Assembly: GCF_002982075.1 (NCBI RefSeq)
Contig: NZ_PUEJ01000002.1
Location: forward strand, 682,001 to 746,000
Direction: 5' to 3'
DNA from: Labrys okinawensis
Lineage (GTDB): Bacteria; Pseudomonadota; Alphaproteobacteria; Rhizobiales; Labraceae
DNA length: 64,000 nucleotides
The notes under the pieces were generated by a model that was not told the origin of the DNA, made no database searches, and saw only the letters and a program-made list of their open reading frames with translations. The position numbers and the translations under genes are program-made. Of this stretch, positions 57,991-64,000 are shown piece after piece (the stretch's first letter is position 1; each line of letters begins with the position of its first letter).

Positions 57991-60534
57991 TCAGCGCGAG
58001 CCGTCGGTGACGAGCTGGCGCCAGGTCGCCAGGAAGCGGGCCTTGCGTTCCTGGTCGAGCGCCACCAGCAGGGCCGGGCCGAGCGTGATCGGCTGCAGCA
58101 CGCCGCGCGACGCGGCGCTGATGCGTTCGGCCGTCCAGCCGCCCGGCGTGCCCGGTACGATCGAACCCAGCGCCGCCTGGCCCGCCACCACCGCCTGGCC
58201 TCGGGGGGAGAGGGCATAATCGATGAAGGCGCGGCCGAGATCGGGCTGGTTGGCCCAGCGCGGCACCAGCATCACGCGAGTGAGGATGAGGGCGTAATCA
58301 TCGGGAATGACGATGCCGATGCGCTTGTCGAGCCGCTGACGGGCATAGGCGTAGGAACCCAGCACATTGTAGCCCAGCGCCAGCGAGCCGGAGGCGATGC
58401 CCTCCAGGATGGCGGGGCTGGAGCCGGAGAGACGCACGTCGGCCCGGCCGAGAGCGCGGGTCAGGCGCCAGAAATTCGAGGAGATCTGCGCGTCCTGCGC
58501 CGCCAGGAGGTGGCCGACCCCGCTCTTGCCGATATCGTAGGTCGCCACCTTGCCGCGAAAGCGGTCGGTCTCCTTCTCCAGGAGCTCGGTGAGGGCGAGG
58601 TGCGAATGCGGGGCTTGCGCGTCCGGCACCAGCGTGCGGTTGTAGACGATGACGATCGGCTCGAAGGTGAAGCCGAAGATCTCCGAGCGCCAGCTCGCCC
58701 AGGCCGGAAGGACCGGCAGCAAAGGCGAGGCATGGGCGAGGGCATGGCCGTCATTGGCGAGCTTGACCTGCAAATCGGCTGCCGAGGAGACCAGGAGATC
58801 GACATCCGTGTCGAGCTGGTTCTCCTGCGTGCGCTGGTAGAGCGGCAGCGTATCGGTCTCCTCGTAGGTGACGCTGACGTCGGGGCGCAGTTCCTGAAAA
58901 TCCTGGATCAGCAACTCGAATTGCGGGGTGTCGGTGGTGCCGAGGATCGAGAGGGTCGGTCCGCCGGGCACCGGCGCCGGATAGAGTCTGGAACCAGCCT
59001 GGGCCGTGCCGTCCAAGGGGGAGCCGATCGTCAGGCCCGCGGCGATGGCGAGGGCGGCGAGGGCAGGGGCGACCGCGCCGCGCCTGGAACCGGCGCGCCC
59101 TTTCGCCTGCTCCGGCGCCAGCGGCAGTTCGAGCCGGACCTCCAGCCCGCCGCCCGGCCGGTCGTGCAGCGACAGGCTGCCGCCATGGGCCTGTGCCACG
59201 GTCCGGGCGATCGGCAGGCCGAGCCCCGAACCAACGGTGCCGGCACCGGCATGCCCGCGCTGAAAGCGCTGGAGCACGGTTTCCTTCTCCGCCTCGGGAA
59301 TGCCGGGGCCGCGGTCGCATATCCTGATGAGTAGGCGTCCCTCCGCCGTCCTCCCGGCCATGATCTCCACCGCGCTCCCGGGGGCATAGAGCAGGGCGTT
59401 GCCCGCGAGGTTGCGCAGCATCTCCTGCAGGGCCAGGCGGTCGCCCTTGAGGCAGGCGCCGGCCAGGGCGGGGAGGATCGTCACGGCAAGACGCCGCGCT
59501 TCGTCCGGGTCGAAGCGGCGGGTGACGTCCTCGACAAGGTCGGCGATGGGGATGAGGGCGGATTCGCGGCTCTCGAGCCGGTGGGTCAGTGTCGCCTCCA
59601 TCAGGAGCTGGCTCACCAGTTCGCTGGCATGCACGGCGTTGCGGTGGATCTTGGTCACCCGCTCGTGCAGCGCCTGGTAGTCGCGCTCGTCCAGCGCCAC
59701 TTCGGCCTGGGCGCGCAGGGAAGCGAGAGGCGTGCGTACCTGATGGGCCGCATCGGCGACCACGCCCGACAGGGCATTCATCACGCTGGCGAGGCGGCGC
59801 ATGAAGTCGTTGAGGGCGGCCACGAGCTGGCTGACCTCGGCGGGAACCGGCGCGGCGAGGGGTGACAGGTCCTGCGGCGCACGATCGCGCAACGCCGCCT
59901 CCACCGTGGTGAGCGGCGCGAAGGCCCGCTGCACGCCGAACCAGACCAGCGCCAAGGCGAGCAGGAGGATGCCGATCAGCGGCAGCACCGCCCGCGAAAC
60001 GATCTCGGAAGCGAGGGCGGTGCGTGCGCCGCGCGTCTCGGCGACGCGGATGGTGACCCAGCCGGCTGCATTGCTGGCCGAAATCAGACGGCCGATGCTG
60101 GCGACGCGCACGGCTTCCCCGTGAAAGCTTGAATCGGCGAAGACGGTTTCGGCGGAGCGCACCGCCGGCAATTCCTCGGCGAGATCGCCATAGCCGGTGA
60201 CCAGGGCGCCGTCGGGTGCCTCGACCTGGTAATAGATGCGATCGCCCCCCGAACCGAGCATCGCCAGGGCCGCATAAGGGAGTTCGACGGTGACGCGCCC
60301 TTCCTCGACCAGCACGGCCCCGGCAATGGTGAGCGCGGAGGCGGTGAGCAGGCGGTCATAGGCCTGGTCGGCGGCGCGGCGGGCATAGGAATGAATGAAG
60401 GCGATGAAGGCGAGGGCGGCGAGGGCGAGCACCAGCAGGGCGGCGGCCAGCACGCGGCGGCGGATCGAGGCGGTGGCGCGCCCGGCGGATGCAAACGGGA
60501 CGGTTGCCGGTGCGGTGGGATCAGGCGCCGTCAT
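57991..60534 (-). CDS. tctE: TctE-type sensor histidine kinase fused to a periplasmic solute-binding domain
   Basis: 847 residues, about 380 longer than TctE. The kinase half has two helices (28-48 and 181-200) flanking a periplasmic sensor, a HAMP-like linker, a phosphoacceptor His264 in AAHQVRTPLASL, and an ATPase lid and G-box (GNALLYAPGS, DRGPGIPE, GSGLGLPIA) ending near 475. Residues 485 to 505 are hydrophobic after two arginines (SRRGAVAPALAALAIAAG) and end AQAGS, like a buried signal sequence. Residues 520 to 847 are an ABC-type binding protein (LSILGTTDTPQFELLIQDF, EIFGFTFEPIVIVYNRTLV, GSIVPGTPGGW). No stop or usable start lies between. It shares 14 bases with the response regulator gene upstream. 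Confidence 0.88.
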   Translation of the reverse strand: MTAPDPTAPATVPFASAGRATASIRRRVLAAALLVLALAALAFIAFIHSYARRAADQAYDRLLTASALTIAGAVLVEEGRVTVELPYAALAMLGSGGDRIYYQVEAPDGALVTGYGDLAEELPAVRSAETVFADSSFHGEAVRVASIGRLISASNAAGWVTIRVAETRGARTALASEIVSRAVLPLIGILLLALALVWFGVQRAFAPLTTVEAALRDRAPQDLSPLAAPVPAEVSQLVAALNDFMRRLASVMNALSGVVADAAHQVRTPLASLRAQAEVALDERDYQALHERVTKIHRNAVHASELVSQLLMEATLTHRLESRESALIPIADLVEDVTRRFDPDEARRLAVTILPALAGACLKGDRLALQEMLRNLAGNALLYAPGSAVEIMAGRTAEGRLLIRICDRGPGIPEAEKETVLQRFQRGHAGAGTVGSGLGLPIARTVAQAHGGSLSLHDRPGGGLEVRLELPLAPEQAKGRAGSRRGAVAPALAALAIAAGLTIGSPLDGTAQAGSRLYPAPVPGGPTLSILGTTDTPQFELLIQDFQELRPDVSVTYEETDTLPLYQRTQENQLDTDVDLLVSSAADLQVKLANDGHALAHASPLLPVLPAWASWRSEIFGFTFEPIVIVYNRTLVPDAQAPHSHLALTELLEKETDRFRGKVATYDIGKSGVGHLLAAQDAQISSNFWRLTRALGRADVRLSGSSPAILEGIASGSLALGYNVLGSYAYARQRLDKRIGIVIPDDYALILTRVMLVPRWANQPDLGRAFIDYALSPRGQAVVAGQAALGSIVPGTPGGWTAERISAASRGVLQPITLGPALLVALDQERKARFLATWRQLVTDGSR

Positions 60535-61195
60535 GCCGCCGCGCCATGTAGCCCGAGCCGCGCATCGTCACGATCTCGATGCCGGCACCCTGCAGTTTTC
60601 GGCGCAGCCGAGAGACCAGCAGTTCCAGGGCGTTTACGGAGACCTCGTCATCCAGGCTGAACACCTGGTCCATCAGCCGTTCCTTCGGCGCCACCTGACC
60701 GAGCTTGGCAACGAGAATTTCAAGCAGGCGGAACTCGCGCCGGCCGCAATCGATGGGCTTGCCCCGGATGGCGACCGTGCGTGCCGCGAGGTCGATCGTC
60801 AGGGCCTCGACCTCGATGGTGCTGGCCCGCATGCCGGCCGGCCGGCGCATCACGGCGCGCAGCCTCGCCTCGAATTCGCGTAGGTCGAAGGGCTTGACCA
60901 GATAGTCGTCGGCGCCGAGGTCGAGCAGGCTGATCTTGTCGTCCACCTCCGAGCGGGCGGTGACCACCAGCACCGGCGTGCCGTGGCCGGCACGGCGCAG
61001 ATCGGACAGGATGGCGAAGCCGTCGCGGCCCGGCAGCATCACGTCGAGCACCACGGCGTCGAAGGTGTCCTCGCGCAGGCGCTCTGAGGCGAGCGCGCCA
61101 TCGCGCAGCCACTCCACGGCATGGCCGGAGCTGCGCAGCCTGGCCACCATGGCATCGCCCAGATCCTCGGCGTCCTCGACCAGCAGGATGCGCAA
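60521..61195 (-). CDS. tctD: OmpR-type response regulator TctD
   Basis: 224 residues from a TTG at 61195, which has GGGAGG at good spacing and gives the family start LRILLVEDAEDLG. The open frame runs 55 codons further upstream but crosses a palindromic repeat. The receiver domain has the phosphoacceptor in VVLDVMLPGRDG and the switch lysine in DDYLVKPFD. The C-terminal winged helix shows FRLLEILVAKLGQVAPKERLMDQVFSLDDEVSVNALELLVSRLRRKL. It would activate tctCBA. Its stop overlaps the kinase gene. Confidence 0.92.
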   Translation of the reverse strand: MRILLVEDAEDLGDAMVARLRSSGHAVEWLRDGALASERLREDTFDAVVLDVMLPGRDGFAILSDLRRAGHGTPVLVVTARSEVDDKISLLDLGADDYLVKPFDLREFEARLRAVMRRPAGMRASTIEVEALTIDLAARTVAIRGKPIDCGRREFRLLEILVAKLGQVAPKERLMDQVFSLDDEVSVNALELLVSRLRRKLQGAGIEIVTMRGSGYMARRHDGA

Positions 61196-61352
61196 TCGAC
61201 CTCCCTTTTTGGCGGACTGTAGAGCCAAGCGACCAGATAGGAAAGTCGGGATTGGGCGCGGGTCTTCGGACACGCCGGGGCTATCGGCAGGCGCTGCCCT
61301 TGCAGGCTGGTCTGAAGAGCCTGGCCGAAAAGTCACGGGAACCTCGACCTTT

Positions 61353-61440
61353 GTCATCACCGGGCTTGCCCCGGTGATCCAGGGGCCACAATCTCCATGG
61401 ATTGCGGCAGCTGGATGCTCGGGACAAACCCGGGCATGAC
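61353..61440. repeat. Imperfect palindromic repeat upstream of tctD
   Basis: Arms at 61353-61382 (GTCATCACCGGGCTTGCCCC...) and 61411-61440 (CTGGATGCTCGGGACAAACC...) are imperfect inverted repeats of each other. The pattern GTCAT...CCGGG...GATCCAG is common between genes in Rhizobiales. Confidence 0.75.
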
Positions 61441-61506
61441 AACGGTGGTGCTTTTCTCGGTTCCGTTGTGAGTTTTGAGCCAGGCTGGTCGGAAGACCCC
61501 CCAGTG

Positions 61507-61998
61507 CTAGTTCCGATCGTCCGGCAGCATGGGCAGGGGAAGAATGTCGATGCCGTCCTCGATGAGGCTGCGGACGTCCTCGCCCGTCGCCTCGCCATGA
61601 ATGGTGCGGCGCTCGATCTCGCCCTCATGCATCTTGCGGGCCTCGGCGGCGAATTTGTCGCCGACATAGTCGGATTTCGCCGTCAGCATGGCATGCAGTT
61701 CGCGCACCTTGGCGCGCAAGGCCTGTTCGTCCGGCGAGGTCAGGGCCACCGGCTGCGGCAAGGCCGGCAGGTTTTCGCGAATTTTGGCGTCGGGGCTCCC
61801 GCTTTCGCGGTCCCGATCGCCACGTTGGCGATCTGTGCGTGCCACCTGCGGCGCCATGATGGCCTTGCCGACCTTGGTGGAACCGCAATGGGCGCAGCTC
61901 AGCAAGCCGCGCTCGGCCTGGTCGTCATAGGCGGCACTGTCGCGAAACCAGCTCTCGAACTCGTGCCCCCGGTCGCAGACGAGAGAAAAGCGAATCAC
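61507..61998 (-). CDS. DUF1178 protein
   Basis: 163 residues. The N-terminus MIRFSLVCDRGHEFESWFRDSAAYDDQ and the zinc-ribbon-like LLSCAHCGSTKVGKAIMAPQV define DUF1178. A charged linker is followed by a helical C-terminal half (ALRAKVRELHAMLTAKSDYVGDKFAAEARKMHEGEIE). The function is unknown. Its start overlaps the nitrilase stop by four bases, and the pair is common in related genomes. Confidence 0.9.
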   Translation of the reverse strand: MIRFSLVCDRGHEFESWFRDSAAYDDQAERGLLSCAHCGSTKVGKAIMAPQVARTDRQRGDRDRESGSPDAKIRENLPALPQPVALTSPDEQALRAKVRELHAMLTAKSDYVGDKFAAEARKMHEGEIERRTIHGEATGEDVRSLIEDGIDILPLPMLPDDRN

Positions 61999-62837
61999 TC
62001 TGCAGCCCTCAGCGCAGGTTCCGTCTTCATCGTGAACGAGCGCGCATTCTTGAGATTGGGGACCTTGCCGCGCGTCGCCGCCACGGCGTGCACATCGACC
62101 TCACCATAGATCAGCCCGAGCGTATCGCCGGCATCGGCAACCACCCGGCCCCAGGGATCGACGATGACGGAATGGCCGTAGGTGTCGCGGCCGTCGTCGT
62201 GATGGCCGACCTGGGCGGCCGAAATCATCCAGGCGCCGTTCTCGATGGCGCGGGCGCGCTGCAGCACATGCCAATGGGCTTCGCCCGTCTGCTTGGTGAA
62301 GCAGGCCGGCGCGCTGATCACATCGGCGCTGGCGTCGCCATAGGCCCGGAAGAGCTGGGGAAAGCGCACGTCGTAGCAGATGGCCAGGCCGAGCCGCCCG
62401 AAGGGCAGGTCGACCGTCACGGCCTCGCCGCCGCCGACATAGGCATTGGATTCGCGCCAGGATTCGCCGCCGGCAAGATCGACGTCGAACAGGTGGATCT
62501 TGTCGTAGGAGGCGAGCACCTCTCCCTTGGGATCGATGACGAAGGCGCGGTTGGCAGCCTTGTCGCCGACACGCACGGCCATGGAACCGATATGAAGATG
62601 CAGGCCGTTGTCGCGCGCGATGGAACGGAAGGCATCGAGTTCGGGATTGGACTGCTCGTCGCCGATGACGGCCATCATGGCGGCCCGGTCGCGATTGACC
62701 ACGGTGGTCATCTCGGGCGTCTGCAGGTACTCGGCCCCGGCAGCCTTGGCCTCGCGGGCGGCGGCGGCGACGGTGGCGACATTGGCGGATGGCACCAGGC
62801 CCGAGCGCATCTGCAGAACGGCGGCTTTGAAACGCAT
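61995..62837 (-). CDS. Carbon-nitrogen hydrolase, Nit1/omega-amidase type
   Basis: 280 residues of the nitrilase superfamily. The Glu-Lys-Cys triad: QTPEMTTV, SYDKIHLFDVD and LAICYDVRFPQLFR. The Nit1 group hydrolyses deaminated glutathione; relatives act on omega-amides such as 2-oxoglutaramate. The sequence features (LGLAICYDVRFPQLFRAYG, IDPWGRVVADAG) are closest to the Nit1/Nit2-like subset. The glutaredoxin gene upstream on the same strand is consistent with a glutathione link. Confidence 0.9.
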   Translation of the reverse strand: MRFKAAVLQMRSGLVPSANVATVAAAAREAKAAGAEYLQTPEMTTVVNRDRAAMMAVIGDEQSNPELDAFRSIARDNGLHLHIGSMAVRVGDKAANRAFVIDPKGEVLASYDKIHLFDVDLAGGESWRESNAYVGGGEAVTVDLPFGRLGLAICYDVRFPQLFRAYGDASADVISAPACFTKQTGEAHWHVLQRARAIENGAWMISAAQVGHHDDGRDTYGHSVIVDPWGRVVADAGDTLGLIYGEVDVHAVAATRGKVPNLKNARSFTMKTEPALRAAE

Positions 62838-62858
62838 GGATCCGTCTCCCTGGCTGGC

Positions 62859-63116
62859 CTAGGCGGCGAGAAGCTTGTCGAGGCCGCCGGCCGCTTCGAG
62901 ATCATGAAGATCGTCGCTGCCGCCGACATGGGTGTCCCCGATGAAGATCTGCGGCACCGTGCGCCGCCCGTTGGCGCGCAGACTCATGGCTTCCTGCAAG
63001 TCGGGCTTGCCGTCGACGTCGATCTCCTCGAAGGGGATTCCCTTGCGGGTGAGCAGCGCCTTGGCCGCCTTGCAATAGGGGCACCAGGATTTCGAATACA
63101 CGACGACGGGCGGCAT
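62859..63116 (-). CDS. grxC: Glutaredoxin 3
   Basis: 85 residues, the usual length. The start is MPPVVVYSKSWCPYC; a start three codons upstream (63125) is also possible. The active site is WCPYC with the cis-proline loop TVPQIFIGDTHVGGSDDL. It reduces disulfides with glutathione. A long open frame runs upstream but belongs to a different frame from the neighbouring gene. It is followed by the nitrilase gene after about 21 bases. Confidence 0.94.
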   Translation of the reverse strand: MPPVVVYSKSWCPYCKAAKALLTRKGIPFEEIDVDGKPDLQEAMSLRANGRRTVPQIFIGDTHVGGSDDLHDLEAAGGLDKLLAA

Positions 63117-63243
63117 TGCGTTCATTCCATCCACAAACGACCTTGCCCACAGATGGGAAGGCGAAGAACCAAAATCAATCGGTATTATAGGCAGTTGCCG
63201 CAGGCCGACAAGAAGGGGTGTCCCGGGGGCGCAGGGCGTCCGC

Positions 63244-64000
63244 TCACGGCTTCTGGAAGACCATCCAGGCCCGGTCGAAGGCGCGGATGCGCATGTCGTG
63301 CTCGCGCATGAGGATGTAGAGCGCGCCCGAGGGCAGCAGGCCGAGGGCGTCGTCCCGCCCGATCTGCAGCAGCAGGCGCCAGCGATCCGCCGTGCGCAGC
63401 AGCCGGCGGGCCTCGGTTGTGGCATAGGCCTCGCCGGTGCCGCAGAAAATACCGTGCGAGGCCAGTTGGGCCTGGGCCTGCATGCCGTTCTGCAGCGGGC
63501 GCGGCCAGCCGCCGAGCTGGTGATTGGCGCCCCCCCTGCCATCCGGCGTGCCGTAGCGGCCGAGCCAGGTCTCGTAGCGGATCTCCTCGCTGTCCTCATC
63601 CCAGAAGGTGGATGCCTCCTCGCCATGCGGGAAGGCGTCGAAGCCTCTGTCGCTCGGCGGGATGGCAGTGACGACCGGGCGCGCCACCACGGCCGCCGGC
63701 TTGAAGCGGCTGCTCCAGCGCTCCTGCGCCAGGGCGGCGGGTTCAGCCTTGCGCTCCAGGCGCTCCACCGGTGTCTTGTCCCAGACCAGGCGCAGCCCGG
63801 TCGCGGCATGCGGATCGTAGGGTTTCGGCTTTGCCCAATAGTCGCAGAAAAGCAGCAGGCGGCCCTGATGCGGCAATGCGGCGGGAAAGCCCGGGGTCCG
63901 CGACAGCGAGGCAAGATCAAGTTGGGCGACGAAGGCCAGAGGAAAGGCGGAAGAGACCGCCGCGGCAAGCTCGCTCTGCTCGCGGCTGGCCTCCCGGGCG
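63244..64000 (-). CDS. DUF1963 (YwqG-like) protein, 5' end beyond the window
   Basis: The minus-strand frame is open to the window end, so the N-terminus is missing. The readable part has AFPLAFVAQLDLASLSRTPG, then LLLFCDYWAKP, then LLQIGRDDALGLLPSGALYILMREHDMRI and FDRAWMVFQKP, which match DUF1963 (YwqG) domain proteins, known in bacteria and from ciliates but without a settled function. The ATG/TTG at 63876 is internal to this open frame. Confidence 0.8.
   Translation of the reverse strand, partial: AREASREQSELAAAVSSAFPLAFVAQLDLASLSRTPGFPAALPHQGRLLLFCDYWAKPKPYDPHAATGLRLVWDKTPVERLERKAEPAALAQERWSSRFKPAAVVARPVVTAIPPSDRGFDAFPHGEEASTFWDEDSEEIRYETWLGRYGTPDGRGGANHQLGGWPRPLQNGMQAQAQLASHGIFCGTGEAYATTEARRLLRTADRWRLLLQIGRDDALGLLPSGALYILMREHDMRIRAFDRAWMVFQKP

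Noticed and set aside
61196..61360. 55-codon N-terminal extension of tctD
   Set aside because: It crosses a palindromic repeat, and the TTG at 61195 has a strong GGGAGG and gives the normal receiver-domain start.
62859..63968. 369-codon frame that would fuse grxC to an upstream domain
   Set aside because: The upstream part has arginine/serine-rich shadow character and lies opposite in frame to the DUF1963 gene, so it is an open frame only.

Overview
The window is high-GC DNA with dense, mostly ordinary chromosomal genes of an alphaproteobacterium, most likely of the Rhizobiales (Hyphomicrobiales). The evidence is a cobS/cobT aerobic cobaltochelatase pair with a neighbouring J-domain gene, cbtB-cbtA under a cobalamin riboswitch, a 1,600-residue NAD-glutamate dehydrogenase, tctCBA with tctDE, a DUF1178 gene beside a nitrilase, and several Rhizobiales-style palindromic repeats between genes. 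No rRNA, tRNA, integrase, transposase or CRISPR array was seen.

Layout. 0-10 kb: end of an MscS-type channel, a CAP-domain lipoprotein, an acyl-CoA synthetase, a Bax-inhibitor-1 protein, an FtsX-type permease, an ArsR regulator, an SDR reductase, an alpha/beta hydrolase and a rhomboid-TPR protein. 10-16.5 kb is a cobalt/cobalamin block: cobT, cobS and a J-domain protein on the minus strand, then cbtA and cbtB behind a compact cobalamin riboswitch, and a CobC-like histidine phosphatase. 16.6-22.7 kb: UDP-glucose dehydrogenase and an RND efflux pair. 35.4-46.4 kb: secA, a parvulin, argJ, mutT, a methyltransferase, a TrmH-family rRNA/tRNA methyltransferase, and divergent ArsB-type and MFS transporters. 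46.4-64 kb: NAD-glutamate dehydrogenase, ubiG, a LacI regulator, a TerC protein, tctCBA with its two-component system (its kinase is fused to a periplasmic binding domain), DUF1178, a nitrilase-type amidase, grxC and a DUF1963 protein cut by the window end.

The unusual part is 23.0-35.3 kb. It holds three paralogous 655-residue BTAD/TPR transcriptional activators, two related small proteins that share a YIIGDRG start and a related C-terminal tail, a PaiB-like FMN-binding protein, two divergent YcaO proteins and one TfuA protein. The genes form two parallel modules: regulator A, small protein A, PaiB-like, YcaO A; then regulator B, small protein B, YcaO B, TfuA. YcaO with TfuA is the known pair for backbone thioamidation of peptides and proteins, so this looks like a RiPP-type or protein-thioamidation locus. 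Small protein B carries six 12-residue Gln-rich units, as might be expected of a multi-core substrate. DNA from the middle of regulator B to the end of YcaO B is clearly AT-richer than its surroundings, which suggests transfer of a module into an existing framework. I do not recognise this gene set as a described system.
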